48,203 nucleotides of DNA from an uncultured Pelagibacteraceae bacterium (lineage in GTDB: Bacteria > Pseudomonadota > Alphaproteobacteria > Pelagibacterales > Pelagibacteraceae). The position numbers and the translations under genes are program-made. Every line of letters begins with the position of its first letter. The first letter of the stretch is position 1. Below the pieces are notes generated by a model. The model made no database searches and was not told where the DNA came from. It worked only from the letters and a program-made list of their open reading frames with translations. Location: positions 1 to 48,203 of the forward strand of contig CACJYB010000005.1 in the NCBI GenBank assembly GCA_902597515.1, in the 5' to 3' direction. Positions 8,178 to 20,493 of the stretch are shown piece by piece.

Positions 8178-10838
8178 TTAATTTTTTTTTATTTCTGCTT
8201 GAGCGGCAGCCAACCTTGCAATAGGGACTCTATAAGGTGAACAAGAAACATAATTCAATCCTACATTAGAACAAAAAGATATACTATTTGGATCTCCTCC
8301 ATGCTCTCCACAGATACCTAACTTTAGATTTTTGTTTTGTTTTCGTCCTTTTTCTACTGCTATTTCAACTAAATCTGAAACTCCTTCATCAATTGAAACA
8401 AAAGGATCAACAGAAAATATTTTGTTTTCTAAATAATCATTTAAAAATTTACCACTATCATCTCTACTGATACCAAAAGTAGTCTGAGTTAAATCATTTG
8501 TTCCAAAACTAAAGAATTCTGCATGCTTAGCAATCTCCTTTGCTTTTATTGCCGCTCTAGGTAATTCAATCATCGTTCCTACTAAAAATTCTACTTTCAA
8601 CTTATTCTCTTGTTGAACTTGGCTAGCAGTTCTAATTACTAATTCTTTCATTATTTTAATTTCAGCCTCTGTAGATACTAAGGGTATCATTATTTCAGGA
8701 AATGCAGATTTAATTTTATTTTTTTTGAGGTAAACCAAAGCCTCGAATATAGCTTTGCATTGCATTTCATAAATTTCAGGAAAAGATATTCCCAGACGAC
8801 ATCCTCTATGACCTAACATAGGATTTTGCTCATGAAGTTCTTCAATTCTTGACTCAACCTCTTTAACTGGGAGATTAACTATACTTGCAACCTCTTTAAT
8901 TTCCTTTTCTGTACGTGGTAAAAATTCATGTAATGGTGGATCCAACAATCTAACTGTAACTGGTAATCCACTCATGATTTTAAAAATATCTATAAAATCT
9001 TTTCTTTGATGCGGTAATAGTTTTCGTAATGCTATTGCTCTATCTTCTTTTGTTTTAGATAATATCATTTCTCTCACAGACAAAATTCGTTCTTCATCAA
9101 AAAACATATGTTCGGTTCTGCATAATCCAATACCCTCTGCACCAAAATCTTTTGCTATTTTGGTGTCTTTTGGAGTTTCAGAATTTGTTCTTACTTTTAA
9201 TTTTCTAAAGCTATCCGCCCAAGACATTAACTTGGAAAAATCACCAGATATTTCAGGCTTCACAGTTGAAACACTTCCAGCAATAATTCTTCCAGTTGAT
9301 CCATCAATAGTGATTACGTCTCCTTCTTTAATCTCCATTGAAGAAGTTTTAAAAGATTTATTTTCATAGTTTATATCAATTTCACTTGATCCTGATACAC
9401 ATGGTCTACCCATACCTCTTGCAACAACAGCTGCATGACTTGTCATTCCTCCTCTGGCAGTCAAAATTCCTTTAGCTGCATGCATTCCTTGTATATCTTC
9501 TGGAGAGGTCTCTACTCTAACCAAAATTGTATCTTGCATCATTGTTGTTAATCTTTCAGCCTCTTCTGACGTAAATACAACTTTACCACTGGCTGCACCC
9601 GGTGATGCTGGCAATCCGTTTGCTATTACATTAATTGAACTTTTTTCATCTAAAGTAGGGTGCAAAAGTGTGTCTAAAGAATTTGGATCAATTCTTAATA
9701 CAGCTTTCTTTTTAGAAATTAATTTTTCTTTAACCATATCAACTGCGATCTTCACTGCTGATTTTGCTGTTCTTTTTCCTGATCTTGTTTGAAGCATCCA
9801 TAGTTTGCTATTTTCAACTGTAAACTCTACGTCTTGCATGTCTTTGTAATGTATCTCTAATTTTTTCAAAATTTTTTGCAGTTCTTTAAAGACTTTAGGC
9901 ATAGATTCTTCCATTGATAATTCTTTTACTTTAGCATCTCTTCTAGCTTTTTTTGTTATGTATTGAGGAGTCCTTGTGCCCGCTACAACATCTTCACCTT
10001 GTGCATTAATTAAATATTCACCATATATTTCATTTGATCCATCTGATGGATTTCTTGTAAACACAACTCCTGTTGCACAATCATCACCCATATTTCCAAA
10101 AACCATTGATTGAACATTTACAGCAGTTCCCCACTCAGCTGGGATTTGATTTAGTTTTCTATAAACTTTTGCTCTATTACTTTCCCACGATAAAAATACT
10201 GCACTTATTGCTCCTAGCAATTGTTCATGAACATCTTGAGGAAAATCTTTTTTTGCCTTTTCTCTTACTGTTCTTTTAAAATCTTCAATTAATCCATCCC
10301 AATCACTTTCATCTAAATCTGTATCTAACAAAACACCTTTCGTAAGTTTATAATTTTCAATTAATTCCTCAAAATGATAACCTTCTACACCCATTACAAC
10401 ATTACCGTACATTTGAATAAATCTTCTATAACTGTCTTTAGCAAATCTTCCATTTGAAGTTTTAATTGCTAAAGCTTTGACTGTTTTATCGTTCAGCCCC
10501 AGATTTAGAATAGTATCCATCATACCTGGCATTGATACTCTTGCACCAGACCGCACAGACAACAAAAGTGGATTTTTTAAGTCCCCAAATTTCTTAGAAA
10601 CATCTTTTTCGATTAATTTTAATTCTTTTTTAATCTGAAAAATTAAATTTTTATTTAATTTTTTTTTATCCTTATAAAAAATTTCACAAACTTTTGTAGA
10701 TATTGTAAAACCAGGAGGCACTGGAAGACCCATTCTTCCCATTTCAGAAAGATTAGCACCTTTTCCTCCTAAAAAGTTTTTAGGATTTTTAATTTTTTTA
10801 CTATCCTTAGAATTAAAGTTTAATATGAGTTTTTTCAT
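8178..10838 (-). CDS. ppdK: Pyruvate, phosphate dikinase
   Basis: 886 aa; GGMTSHAAVVARGMGRPCVSG phospho-His motif and LGICGEHGGDP C-terminal motif. Confidence 0.96.
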   Translation of the reverse strand: MKKLILNFNSKDSKKIKNPKNFLGGKGANLSEMGRMGLPVPPGFTISTKVCEIFYKDKKKLNKNLIFQIKKELKLIEKDVSKKFGDLKNPLLLSVRSGARVSMPGMMDTILNLGLNDKTVKALAIKTSNGRFAKDSYRRFIQMYGNVVMGVEGYHFEELIENYKLTKGVLLDTDLDESDWDGLIEDFKRTVREKAKKDFPQDVHEQLLGAISAVFLSWESNRAKVYRKLNQIPAEWGTAVNVQSMVFGNMGDDCATGVVFTRNPSDGSNEIYGEYLINAQGEDVVAGTRTPQYITKKARRDAKVKELSMEESMPKVFKELQKILKKLEIHYKDMQDVEFTVENSKLWMLQTRSGKRTAKSAVKIAVDMVKEKLISKKKAVLRIDPNSLDTLLHPTLDEKSSINVIANGLPASPGAASGKVVFTSEEAERLTTMMQDTILVRVETSPEDIQGMHAAKGILTARGGMTSHAAVVARGMGRPCVSGSSEIDINYENKSFKTSSMEIKEGDVITIDGSTGRIIAGSVSTVKPEISGDFSKLMSWADSFRKLKVRTNSETPKDTKIAKDFGAEGIGLCRTEHMFFDEERILSVREMILSKTKEDRAIALRKLLPHQRKDFIDIFKIMSGLPVTVRLLDPPLHEFLPRTEKEIKEVASIVNLPVKEVESRIEELHEQNPMLGHRGCRLGISFPEIYEMQCKAIFEALVYLKKNKIKSAFPEIMIPLVSTEAEIKIMKELVIRTASQVQQENKLKVEFLVGTMIELPRAAIKAKEIAKHAEFFSFGTNDLTQTTFGISRDDSGKFLNDYLENKIFSVDPFVSIDEGVSDLVEIAVEKGRKQNKNLKLGICGEHGGDPNSISFCSNVGLNYVSCSPYRVPIARLAAAQAEIKKN

Positions 10839-12904
10839 TAATGGGAGTCGATTAGAGAAAAATTAACATAATTATTGAACGTTTTACACATCATTTGAAT
10901 TAGTTCCAGCCTATTCTTCTTTATGACTGGATCTTCTTCGTTCACAATCACATTGTCAAAAAAGTCAAAAACCTCTCTTTTTACACTAGCTAAATTGTCT
11001 AAAGTTTGAACATAATTTTCATCTTTATTAATGCCTGAAAAATATTTCCTTAATTCACTAATTTTTTTAAATAGGTTTTTTTCTAACTCAGTTTTAAAAA
11101 TACCAGGATCAGTTGTATTTGATAATTCTATTTTATTGTTTTTTAATTCACCGTCTAAAATGTTTGAAGCTCTTTTATAGCTTGCAATAATATCTAAGCC
11201 ATCTGGTTTGTTAATAATTTTATTTAAATGTTTAGCTTTGTTAAAAATAATAACAGACTGATCTAAGTTAAAAGAACTAGTTGATGCTTGAATTATATCA
11301 TTTCTAATATTTTCTTCCTTCATGTGATATTTTAATCTATCCATTAAAAAATCTGATAATTCATTTTGTAGGGATTGGTTATAAATTTCGAAACCTTGAT
11401 CTAAATACAGGCTTAAAGAATAATTAATTAGATCTTTTATTTTAAAATCTTTTTTATTTTCAACAATTATTCTTATTACTCCTAATGCTAATCTTCTTAG
11501 AGCATAAGGATCTTTCGAACTTGTTGGTTTTTGATTTAAACCAAAAAAACCAACTAAAGTATCTATCTTATCAGCTAAAGAAAGGGCTATGCTAAATGGT
11601 TTTTTTGGAACTCTTGAACCTGAACCTGTAGGTAAATATTGCTCACTTATCGCCAACGCTAAATCTTTATCAAAACCTTGTGCGTTAGCAAAATAACCTC
11701 CCATCACACCTTGGAGTTCTGGAAATTCACCTACTAGTTCTGATAATAAATCAACCTTACAAATTGATGCTGACAGTTCAACTTTTTCTTTACTGATTAA
11801 AAGTTCATCAGATATCACTCCACCCAATTTTCTCATTCTTTGGGCTTTATCAAAATAACTTCCTAATCCTTTAAAATAATTCATTGATTTTAATTCAGTA
11901 ACTTTTTTGACCATATTTTGAGATTTATCTTTTTTCCAAAAAAATTCTGCATCACTTAATCTTGCTTCAACTACTCTTTCATTTCCTAATTTAATTAATC
12001 CCTTTTTGTCTTTTTTGTTTGCAACCACTAAAAACTCATTGGTAATATTTTCTTTATTATCAAATATAGGAAAATATTTTTGGTGGTATTGCATGGTAAT
12101 AATTAATATTTCTTTTGGAATATTTAAAAATTTTTTATCAAATTCACAAAGAAGGATATTTGGTTGATCTGTTAAATCTACAACTTCATTAAGTAATCTA
12201 GGATTATGTTGGATCTTAATATTTTTATTTTTTAATATATTGTTAAATTTTTTTTCTATTAATTTTTTTCTTTCATTGTGATCAACGATAATGTCAATTT
12301 TTTTAAAAAAACTTTTATAATTTTTAAATTCTAAAAAAGACTTTTTATTTTCTTCAAATTCTTTATCAATAAAAGTTGAGTTAGAAGATGTTAGGTGATG
12401 AAAATTAAAATTTAATTTTTTTTTATCAAATACAGCTAGAATTGACTTTAAAGGTCTACCCCAATTTAGGTCAAAAGTTCCCCAATACATTGATTTTTTC
12501 CATTGAATTTTATCTAATAATATTGGGATAAATTCCTCTAATAATTCATGTGTGTGCAATTTTTTTGATTTTGTCTTGAAAAAATAAAATTCTCCTTTGT
12601 CTGTTTTCTTTTGGTAGAGATCCTTTTTTAAGATTTTATTTGACCTAACAAACCCCTCGAGTGCTGTCTCTGGTGACTTAATATTTGGGCCTTTAATCTC
12701 CTCAGATTTTAGTACAACATTTTTTTGAACACCTTCAAATAATACCACTAATCTATTTGGTGTTGAATATGATGAGCTTTTTTTAAATAAAATTGATTTT
12801 TCTAAAAATAAATCATTAAAACTTTTAAGTAAGTCTTCCCTTAAATTTTGTTGAAGATTTGAAGGTATTTCTTCACTAAATAATTCTAAAAAAAACTCTG
12901 ACAT
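10838..12904 (-). CDS. glyS: Glycine-tRNA ligase beta subunit
   Basis: [19 protein letters not shown]-terminus; pairs with glyQ. Confidence 0.95.
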   Translation of the reverse strand: MSEFFLELFSEEIPSNLQQNLREDLLKSFNDLFLEKSILFKKSSSYSTPNRLVVLFEGVQKNVVLKSEEIKGPNIKSPETALEGFVRSNKILKKDLYQKKTDKGEFYFFKTKSKKLHTHELLEEFIPILLDKIQWKKSMYWGTFDLNWGRPLKSILAVFDKKKLNFNFHHLTSSNSTFIDKEFEENKKSFLEFKNYKSFFKKIDIIVDHNERKKLIEKKFNNILKNKNIKIQHNPRLLNEVVDLTDQPNILLCEFDKKFLNIPKEILIITMQYHQKYFPIFDNKENITNEFLVVANKKDKKGLIKLGNERVVEARLSDAEFFWKKDKSQNMVKKVTELKSMNYFKGLGSYFDKAQRMRKLGGVISDELLISKEKVELSASICKVDLLSELVGEFPELQGVMGGYFANAQGFDKDLALAISEQYLPTGSGSRVPKKPFSIALSLADKIDTLVGFFGLNQKPTSSKDPYALRRLALGVIRIIVENKKDFKIKDLINYSLSLYLDQGFEIYNQSLQNELSDFLMDRLKYHMKEENIRNDIIQASTSSFNLDQSVIIFNKAKHLNKIINKPDGLDIIASYKRASNILDGELKNNKIELSNTTDPGIFKTELEKNLFKKISELRKYFSGINKDENYVQTLDNLASVKREVFDFFDNVIVNEEDPVIKKNRLELIQMMCKTFNNYVNFSLIDSH

Positions 12905-13809
12905 TATTTTTGACTATCTAACCAAACGCCAGCTACAGATTTTGTAATATCTCTTATTCTAGCAATATAACCAGCTCTTTGAGCGACACTGATTGCACCT
13001 CTTGCATCTAGAATATTAAACACATGACTGGCTTTTAAACATTGATCATATGCTGGTAATGAAATTTTTTTTTCTACCAAATCTTTTGCCTCAGACTCAT
13101 GCATTTCAAACATTTTCAAAAGTGTTTCTACATTCGCATGTTCAAAATTGTATGCTGAAAATTCCTTTTCGGCTTGATGAAAAACTTCGTGATATTTTAC
13201 ACCTTCATCATTCCACAATAAATCATAAACATTTTTTTCTTTTTGGGTAAACATACAAATTCTTTCTAAGCCATAAGTGATTTCAACTGATACAGGTTTA
13301 CAATCAAATCCAGCCATTTGTTGAAAATAGGTGAATTGAGTAATTTCCATTCCATCACACCATACTTCCCACCCCAATCCTGCGGCACCTAATGTTGGAC
13401 TTTCCCAATCATCCTCAACAAACCTTATATCATGATCATTATGATCTATTCCTATAGTAGACAAACTATTTAAATAAAGTTTTTTTATATTTTCAGGAGA
13501 AGGTTTGATTAAAACTTGAAATTGATAATAGTGTTGTAACCTGTTTGGATTATCCCCATATCTTCCATCTGTGGGTCTTCTTGATGGTTGTACGTAAGCT
13601 GCTTTCCATGGTTTAGTTCCTAGTGATCTTAGGGTGGTAGCTGGATGAAAAGTTCCTGCACCAACCTCCATATCGTAAGGCTGAAGAATAATGCATCCCT
13701 TTTTACTCCAAAATTTCTGAAGATTTAAAATTGTATCTTGGAATGTTTGAATTTTTTTTTTTTCTTTTTTTGCTTTAGAAACCATATCTTTGCCAAATTG
13801 ATCTTTCAT
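12904..13809 (-). CDS. glyQ: Glycine-tRNA ligase alpha subunit
   Basis: [42 protein letters not shown]; the true start may lie inside this ORF (e.g. MVSKAKK). Confidence 0.95.
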   Translation of the reverse strand: MKDQFGKDMVSKAKKEKKKIQTFQDTILNLQKFWSKKGCIILQPYDMEVGAGTFHPATTLRSLGTKPWKAAYVQPSRRPTDGRYGDNPNRLQHYYQFQVLIKPSPENIKKLYLNSLSTIGIDHNDHDIRFVEDDWESPTLGAAGLGWEVWCDGMEITQFTYFQQMAGFDCKPVSVEITYGLERICMFTQKEKNVYDLLWNDEGVKYHEVFHQAEKEFSAYNFEHANVETLLKMFEMHESEAKDLVEKKISLPAYDQCLKASHVFNILDARGAISVAQRAGYIARIRDITKSVAGVWLDSQK

Positions 13810-14581
13810 CTAAAATACTTGCTATTTGATCTACTTGATTGCTAGATGAAGAAAGTTTTTGACTTAACCATCCTTTTGATTTTTCAAATTTTTTAATAAT
13901 TACATCCTCACCAAATTTATCTTTTAATATTTCGTGTGCGTTACCTATTCCGTCAATTAATCCTAAATTTTTTGCTTTACTGCCTGACCAAAACTCGCCT
14001 GAAAAAAGTTCTACATCAGATTTGTTTAATTTTGATCCTCTACTTTTTTCAACAACATCTATAAAGTCTTTATGAAGATCCAATTGAATATTTTTTAATC
14101 TTTCAATATCCTCGTTTTTCTCTTCTAAAAATGGATCAAGTGTGCTTTTGTTTTTGCCAGCAGTATGAACTCTTCTTTCAACCCCAATTTTTTTTATCAA
14201 CTCTGTAAATCCAAAAGAAGAATATATCACTCCTATAGATCCAATTATTGAACTTGAATTTGCATAAATTTCGTCCCCAGCACAAGAAATCAAATAGCCT
14301 CCAGAAGCTGCTACGTCTTCAGCGAATACAATAACTTTTTTTTTATGTTTTTTTGCTTGTTGTCTAATAAAGCTGTAGATTAGATGAGATTGAACTGGTG
14401 ATCCTCCTGGAGAATTGATTGAAATAGCAACACATGCCGCTTTTTTCAGAGAAAAAGCCTTTTTAATTAGTTCTTCTTGACCTGCAAAATCAATACCTTG
14501 TTTAAATTTTCCTGCATTACCAATAACCCCACTTAATTTTAAGTGAGCAACAATTTTTTTCTTTTTAAAAAAAGAGAACAT
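13775..14581 (-). CDS. S49-family signal peptide peptidase/SohB-like protease
   Basis: [47 protein letters not shown]. Confidence 0.9.
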   Translation of the reverse strand: MFSFFKKKKIVAHLKLSGVIGNAGKFKQGIDFAGQEELIKKAFSLKKAACVAISINSPGGSPVQSHLIYSFIRQQAKKHKKKVIVFAEDVAASGGYLISCAGDEIYANSSSIIGSIGVIYSSFGFTELIKKIGVERRVHTAGKNKSTLDPFLEEKNEDIERLKNIQLDLHKDFIDVVEKSRGSKLNKSDVELFSGEFWSGSKAKNLGLIDGIGNAHEILKDKFGEDVIIKKFEKSKGWLSQKLSSSSNQVDQIASILDERSIWQRYGF

Positions 14582-14695
14582 AAGTAAGTCTTATAGAATT
14601 ATTTATTGAATATAAAGACTACTTATAATTGAAGAAACTGGTGCGTCAATTGATAAGTAATATATATAAACAAATTATACTAATTTAAAAATCTT

Positions 14696-15709
14696 ATGGG
14701 AACAGTTGTACAGCTTAAAAATCAAATAAATGATTCATATTTTCAACTTAAAGACTCGGTTGAAGAAAAACTGGTTTTAACCGAAGAAAAAATAAAATCA
14801 AAATTATCTAGTGATGTACAGCTGGTTCAAAAAATGACAGATTATCATATAGAAACTGGAGGAAAAAGATTAAGAGCTTTACTAACTTTGGGTAGTGCAA
14901 AATTATGCGGTTACTCTAAAGGCTCTAGAGATATAAATTTAGCTGCGTGTGTTGAATTAATTCACAGCGCAACATTGATGCATGATGATGTAATTGATGA
15001 AGGCACTGTTAGAAGAGGAAAAGAAACTTTAAATAAAGTTTGGGATAATCATTCGTCAGTTTTAATTGGAGATTATCTATTGAGTAGATGTTTTGAGATG
15101 ATGGTAGAAGACGGAAACCTAGAAGTTTTAAAATTATTATCGTCCACTTCATCTAAGATTGCTCAAGGAGAAGTTCTACAACTTCAACACAAAGGTGAAG
15201 TTGATATGCTGGAAGAAACATATTTAAAAATAATCTCAGCTAAAACTGCTGAGTTATTTGCAGCAGCAACTAAAGTTGGTGCTATTTTATCTGATGCAGA
15301 AAATAAAGAAAAAGATGCTTTGGAATTTTATGGAAGAAACTTGGGATTAACTTTTCAAATAGCAGACGACACACTAGACTATAATGCTGAGCTCAAACTA
15401 TTTGGTAAAAAAATTGGTCAAGATTTTTTTGAAGGAAAAATTACCTTACCAATAATTTTACTTTTTCAAAAATTAGGAAATGATGAAAAGAAAATTTTAT
15501 CAAATATGTTTAAAAAAGAGTTAAGAACTAAAGATGACTTTAATGAAATTATTGCTCTTATAAATAAGTATAAAATAATTCAAGAATGCTATCAAAAAGC
15601 TCAGCACTATATAAATTTAGCCTCAAACTCTCTAAGTGTATTTAAAGACTCTGAAGAAAAAAATATTCTTAAAAGATTAACATCATTTAGTTTATCAAGA
15701 AATTTTTAA
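14696..15709 (+). CDS. ispB: Polyprenyl diphosphate synthase (octaprenyl/decaprenyl type)
   Basis: LIHSATLMHDDVIDEG (first Asp-rich motif) and FQIADDTLDY (second). Confidence 0.92.
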   Translation: MGTVVQLKNQINDSYFQLKDSVEEKLVLTEEKIKSKLSSDVQLVQKMTDYHIETGGKRLRALLTLGSAKLCGYSKGSRDINLAACVELIHSATLMHDDVIDEGTVRRGKETLNKVWDNHSSVLIGDYLLSRCFEMMVEDGNLEVLKLLSSTSSKIAQGEVLQLQHKGEVDMLEETYLKIISAKTAELFAAATKVGAILSDAENKEKDALEFYGRNLGLTFQIADDTLDYNAELKLFGKKIGQDFFEGKITLPIILLFQKLGNDEKKILSNMFKKELRTKDDFNEIIALINKYKIIQECYQKAQHYINLASNSLSVFKDSEEKNILKRLTSFSLSRNF

Positions 15710-16332
15710 GGACTTAATAAAGACTTTATCCATTTCCCAGAGTTATCTTTATTGTATTTTAATCTTTCGTGGATTCTGTTCTCACCATCTAGCCAAAATT
15801 CAATACTATCTGGAGATAAAATCCATCCAGACCAGTGACTTGGTCTTGGTACATCTGATTTGTTGTTATATTTTTTTTTGTAATCTTGTATAGATTTTAA
15901 CAGTTGTTCTCGCGAATTTAATTCTTCACTTTGCTTAGAAGCCCATGCTCCTATCCGGCTTTCATACGCTCTTGATGAATAATATTCATCTGCAACTTGA
16001 TCAGAAACTAATGAAACTTTTCCATTAATTCTTATTTGTCTTAGGAGACTTTTCCAATGGAAACACATCGCAGCATACGGATTTTCTTTTAATTCATTTC
16101 CCTTTTGACTATTTAAATTTGTATAAAATACAAATCCATCTTTGTTGAAATCTTTAAGTAAAACCATTCTAACTGAAGGAATGTTGTTTTTATCTGATGT
16201 GGCCAAAGCAACAGCGTTTGGATCATTTGGTTCAGTTTTCTTTGCTTCCTCCATCCATTCATGAAATAAATGAATTGGATCATCTATATCAAGAAAACAA
16301 CTATTAAGACCTAAAGAGTTTTTTTGATTCAT
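15706..16332 (-). CDS. pdxH: Pyridoxamine 5'-phosphate oxidase
   Basis: FHWKSLLRQIRINGKV and C-terminal WLDGENRIHERLKY. Confidence 0.94.
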   Translation of the reverse strand: MNQKNSLGLNSCFLDIDDPIHLFHEWMEEAKKTEPNDPNAVALATSDKNNIPSVRMVLLKDFNKDGFVFYTNLNSQKGNELKENPYAAMCFHWKSLLRQIRINGKVSLVSDQVADEYYSSRAYESRIGAWASKQSEELNSREQLLKSIQDYKKKYNNKSDVPRPSHWSGWILSPDSIEFWLDGENRIHERLKYNKDNSGKWIKSLLSP

Positions 16333-16365
16333 AATTTAAACAAAATAATCTATATAATATAAATA

Positions 16366-17448
16366 ATGTCATTTAATACTTTTGGAAAGCTATTTCGTTT
16401 CACAACTTGGGGAGAGTCTCATGGACCTGCAATTGGTTGTATTGTTGATGGTTGTCCTCCAAACATAAATCTTAAAGAGCAAGATATTCAAATAGAATTA
16501 GACAAAAGAAAACCAGGACAATCTAAATTTACAACTCAGAGAAAGGAGGATGACAAGGTTCAAATATTGTCAGGAGTATTTGAGGGTAAAACCACAGGAA
16601 CACCTATTTCTCTAATAATCTACAACAAAGATATGAGATCCAAAGATTATAGTAATATTAAAGATAAGTTCAGACCAGGTCATGCAGATTTTACTTATTT
16701 TAAAAAATATGGAATTAGAGACTATAGAGGTGGTGGTAGATCTTCTGCTAGAGAAACTGCAGCAAGAGTTGCAGCCGGTGCAATAGCAAAAGTTGTACTT
16801 CAAAAAAAATTAGGTAAAAAATTTAAAGTAATTGGTGCAGTAACTCAGCTAGGAATTCTTGGATGTGATACAAATCAATGGAACGATAAAGTAATTTCAA
16901 AAAATCCATTTTTTTGTCCAGATAAATCAATGATTAAATTATGGGAAAAATATTTGCTAGGTGTAAGAAAATCAGGATCCTCATGCGGAGCAGTGATTGA
17001 AATAAGAGCAAGAGGTATCCCAGTTGGTTTAGGTGCTCCAATTTATTCAAAATTGGATACTGACATAGCTTCAGGTCTAATGAGTATTAATGCAGTTAAG
17101 GGTGTAAATATTGGAGCAGGAATGAACTCAGCACAATTAAGTGGAGAACAAAATTCAGATGAAATTTCTTCAAAAGGAAATAAATTAAAATTCAATTCAA
17201 ATAAAGCAGGTGGAATTCTTGGTGGAATTTCTACGGGCCAAGAAATTATTGCATCTTTTGCTGTCAAACCAACATCGTCAATTTTAACTAGTAGAAAAAC
17301 TATAAATAAATTTGGGAAAAATACTTCAATATCTGTTAAAGGTAGACATGATCCTTGTGTAGGAATTAGAGCTGTACCAATTGGTGAAGCTATGATGAAC
17401 TGTGTTTTACTTGACCACTACTTAATGAATAAAGCCCAATGTAGTTAG
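16366..17448 (+). CDS. aroC: Chorismate synthase
   Basis: [42 protein letters not shown]. Confidence 0.97.
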   Translation: MSFNTFGKLFRFTTWGESHGPAIGCIVDGCPPNINLKEQDIQIELDKRKPGQSKFTTQRKEDDKVQILSGVFEGKTTGTPISLIIYNKDMRSKDYSNIKDKFRPGHADFTYFKKYGIRDYRGGGRSSARETAARVAAGAIAKVVLQKKLGKKFKVIGAVTQLGILGCDTNQWNDKVISKNPFFCPDKSMIKLWEKYLLGVRKSGSSCGAVIEIRARGIPVGLGAPIYSKLDTDIASGLMSINAVKGVNIGAGMNSAQLSGEQNSDEISSKGNKLKFNSNKAGGILGGISTGQEIIASFAVKPTSSILTSRKTINKFGKNTSISVKGRHDPCVGIRAVPIGEAMMNCVLLDHYLMNKAQCS

Positions 17449-17454
17449 CTGAAA

Positions 17455-19371
17455 TTAATTTTTCACAACTCTTATTGTTTCCTTTTCAAACAAAATATCA
17501 GCAATTTTCTTAGAAATTTGAGAACTGTTTAATCCAGCTTTATCGTACATTTTTTTTGGATCATCTTGTTCAATGAATTCATCTGGTAAAGTCAGTGATC
17601 TAAATTTTAAACCTTTATCAAATACTCCCCTTTCAGCTAATAAATTTTTAACATGAGAACCGAAACCACCTATTGATCCCTCTTCAATAGTTATCATAAG
17701 CTCATGTTCCTTAGCAGATTTTAATATAAGTTCCTCGTCTAAAGGCTTTGCAAATCTGGCATCTATCAAAGTTGTAGAAACTCCTTTTGCTTTTAATTCC
17801 TCTAAAGCTAACTTGCACTCCTCAAGTCGAGTACCGAGATTTAAAATACAAACTTGTGTCCCTTGTTGAACAACTCTTCCTTTACCAATTTCAATTTTTT
17901 CGTCTATTGATGGGAGATCAACACCTACTCCAGTTCCTCTTGGATATCTAATTGCAGAAGGTCTGTCATTTATATCTACTGAAGTACTAATCATTTTAAC
18001 AAGTTCAGCTTCATCACTTGCTGCCATTACTACAAAGTTTGGTAAAGTTGATAAGTAAGTTATATCAAATGACCCGGCATGTGTTGATCCATCAGCACCA
18101 ACTAATCCTGCTCTATCTATCGCAAATCTAACAGGTAAACTTTGGATGGCAACATCGTGGACAACTTGATCATATGCTCTCTGTAAAAATGTAGAATAAA
18201 TTGCAGCATATGGTTTGTATCCTTCGGTTGCTAGACCGGCTGCAAAAGTTACAGCATGTTGTTCCGCTATTCCAACATCAAACATTCTATTTGGAAACTC
18301 CTTGCCAAAAATATCCATGCCGGTCCCTCCAGGCATCGCAGCTGTTATTCCTACTATTTTGCTATCTTTTTTAGCATGTTTAACTAACGTGTTTGCAAAT
18401 ACTTTTGTATAAGCTGGGAGATTTGATTTGCTCTTTACTTGTTCGCCAGTCTCAACATTAAATTTTGACACTCCATGATAATGATCATTTGCTTTTTCTG
18501 CATAAGAGTAACCTTTTCCTTTTTGAGTTTTGATATGAATCATTATAGGACCCTCATGTCTTGATTCTTTTGCATTTTTTAAAATTGGAACTAGGCTTGA
18601 TAAATCATGACCATCTATAGGACCTGCATAATAAAAACCAAGTGAACTAAACAATGTACCTCCGGTAACTGCTGAACGAAAAAAATCCTCTGCTTTTCCT
18701 GCTTTAGCACTAAATCTTTTTGAAAATGCAGATGTAATTAATTTTAAGGTTTCTCTAAGACTAAAATATATTTTACCAGTAAATAATTTTGCCAAGTAAG
18801 TTCTCATTGCTCCAACTGGTTTTGCAATTGACATGTCGTTATCATTTAAAATAACAATCATTTTTGTCTTAGATGCTCCAGCATTATTCATAGCTTCATA
18901 AGCCATACCTGCGCTAATTGCTCCATCACCTATTACAGCTATTACATTGGAAGACTTATTTTCTAATTTATTTGCCTCTGCAATTCCTAATGCAGATGAA
19001 ATAGATGTTGAACTATGTGCTGCTCCAAATGGGTCATACTCACTTTCAGATCTTTTTGTAAAACCTGATAAACCATCGCCCTGTCTTAAAGTTCTAATTT
19101 TATCTTTTCTACCAGTTAAAATTTTATGTGGGTAAGATTGATGGCCAACATCCCATATTAATTTATCATTTGGGGTATCAAAAACATAATGAAGTGCAAC
19201 TGTCAATTCAACAACTCCCAAACCAGCACCAAGGTGACCTCCAGTTTCTGAAACAGCACTTATCATTTCCTCCCTCACCTCATCTGCTACTTTTTGTAAA
19301 TTATTTTCAGAAACTTTTCTTAAATCAGATGGAAAATTAATATTATTTAAAAATTGATAATTTTTTTTCAT
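17455..19371 (-). CDS. dxs: 1-deoxy-D-xylulose-5-phosphate synthase
   Basis: [47 protein letters not shown]. Confidence 0.97.
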   Translation of the reverse strand: MKKNYQFLNNINFPSDLRKVSENNLQKVADEVREEMISAVSETGGHLGAGLGVVELTVALHYVFDTPNDKLIWDVGHQSYPHKILTGRKDKIRTLRQGDGLSGFTKRSESEYDPFGAAHSSTSISSALGIAEANKLENKSSNVIAVIGDGAISAGMAYEAMNNAGASKTKMIVILNDNDMSIAKPVGAMRTYLAKLFTGKIYFSLRETLKLITSAFSKRFSAKAGKAEDFFRSAVTGGTLFSSLGFYYAGPIDGHDLSSLVPILKNAKESRHEGPIMIHIKTQKGKGYSYAEKANDHYHGVSKFNVETGEQVKSKSNLPAYTKVFANTLVKHAKKDSKIVGITAAMPGGTGMDIFGKEFPNRMFDVGIAEQHAVTFAAGLATEGYKPYAAIYSTFLQRAYDQVVHDVAIQSLPVRFAIDRAGLVGADGSTHAGSFDITYLSTLPNFVVMAASDEAELVKMISTSVDINDRPSAIRYPRGTGVGVDLPSIDEKIEIGKGRVVQQGTQVCILNLGTRLEECKLALEELKAKGVSTTLIDARFAKPLDEELILKSAKEHELMITIEEGSIGGFGSHVKNLLAERGVFDKGLKFRSLTLPDEFIEQDDPKKMYDKAGLNSSQISKKIADILFEKETIRVVKN

Positions 19372-20240
19372 TTTTTTCTATTCAGTATATAGCCTAATGT
19401 TTCATTTATTTTTTCAGATTTTGAACCATATTTTCTTAAATTCTTATTAATATCTTTTATTATCTTATCACAATACTTAAGTGAGTCATCATAGCCTATT
19501 AAATTTATAAGTGTTGCCTTGCCTTTTTTTTGATCTTTTCCTGTTTTTTTCCCAGCTTCCTTAGAATTACTTTTCAGATCAATTAAATCATCAGCTATTT
19601 GGAATAATAAACCGATTTTTGATCCAATATTTTCAAAAAATTTAATTTCTTGTATTGTTTTTTTCTTAATTATTGCTGGAGCTGCACAACAAAAACTAAA
19701 TAACATTCCAGTTTTTTTTATTTCCATTTCTAATATTTTATTCCTTGATATTTTCTTTCTCTCATAACTTAAATCTAAATATTGCCCACCAGCTATTCCT
19801 AGATGTCCTGAACATTCTGATAATTTTTTGATTAGGTTGATCTTTATCTTTTCATTTAATTTCAATTTAGGACTTGATAAAATTTCAAAAGCTAAAGTCA
19901 GTAATGAATTTCCTGCCAGAACTGCTGTAGACTCACCAAATTTAATGTGAGCTGAAGGTTTTCCTCTTCTTATATCATCATCATCCATGCAGGGTAGATC
20001 ATCATGAATAAGAGAATAAGCATGAATACATTCAACAGCCGACCCAACTATTATCAATGTTTTATAATCTATTGAAAATAATGACCCTAAGTCAATTAAG
20101 ATTTTAGATCTTATTTTTTTTCCACCTGGAAACAAACCATACTTCATGGGTGACTTTAGCTGAGAATATTTCTGTGAATTAATATATTTTTTAAGGAAAA
20201 TATTTGTATCCTTAGCTATTTTATTAAGCTGTTTTTTCAT
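19368..20240 (-). CDS. ispA: Farnesyl/geranylgeranyl diphosphate synthase
   Basis: [22 protein letters not shown] and [10 protein letters not shown]; clustered with dxs and xseB. Confidence 0.93.
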   Translation of the reverse strand: MKKQLNKIAKDTNIFLKKYINSQKYSQLKSPMKYGLFPGGKKIRSKILIDLGSLFSIDYKTLIIVGSAVECIHAYSLIHDDLPCMDDDDIRRGKPSAHIKFGESTAVLAGNSLLTLAFEILSSPKLKLNEKIKINLIKKLSECSGHLGIAGGQYLDLSYERKKISRNKILEMEIKKTGMLFSFCCAAPAIIKKKTIQEIKFFENIGSKIGLLFQIADDLIDLKSNSKEAGKKTGKDQKKGKATLINLIGYDDSLKYCDKIIKDINKNLRKYGSKSEKINETLGYILNRKK

Positions 20241-20473
20241 TTTTTTTTATTTATCTCTTTAATCTTTTTATTTGTCTCTTCCCCAATAGATTTAAAATTT
20301 TTATGAAATTTTTTTTCAATAATATTATTTAATTTTAGAAGTTCTTGATAACTATCAACTGAATTGTTTAAATCATTTTCCTTCTCTAGAGATTCTATAA
20401 TCTTATTTGCTTTTTCTGTAAGCTCCTCAACTGAATACTTATCATAATCAAGTGGTAATATTTTATCTTTCAT
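20237..20473 (-). CDS. xseB: Exodeoxyribonuclease VII small subunit
   Basis: Short acidic helical protein upstream of ispA-dxs; YSVEELTEKANKIIESLEKEN. Confidence 0.8.
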   Translation of the reverse strand: MKDKILPLDYDKYSVEELTEKANKIIESLEKENDLNNSVDSYQELLKLNNIIEKKFHKNFKSIGEETNKKIKEINKKK

Positions 20474-20493
20474 ATAATAATAATTATTAATAC

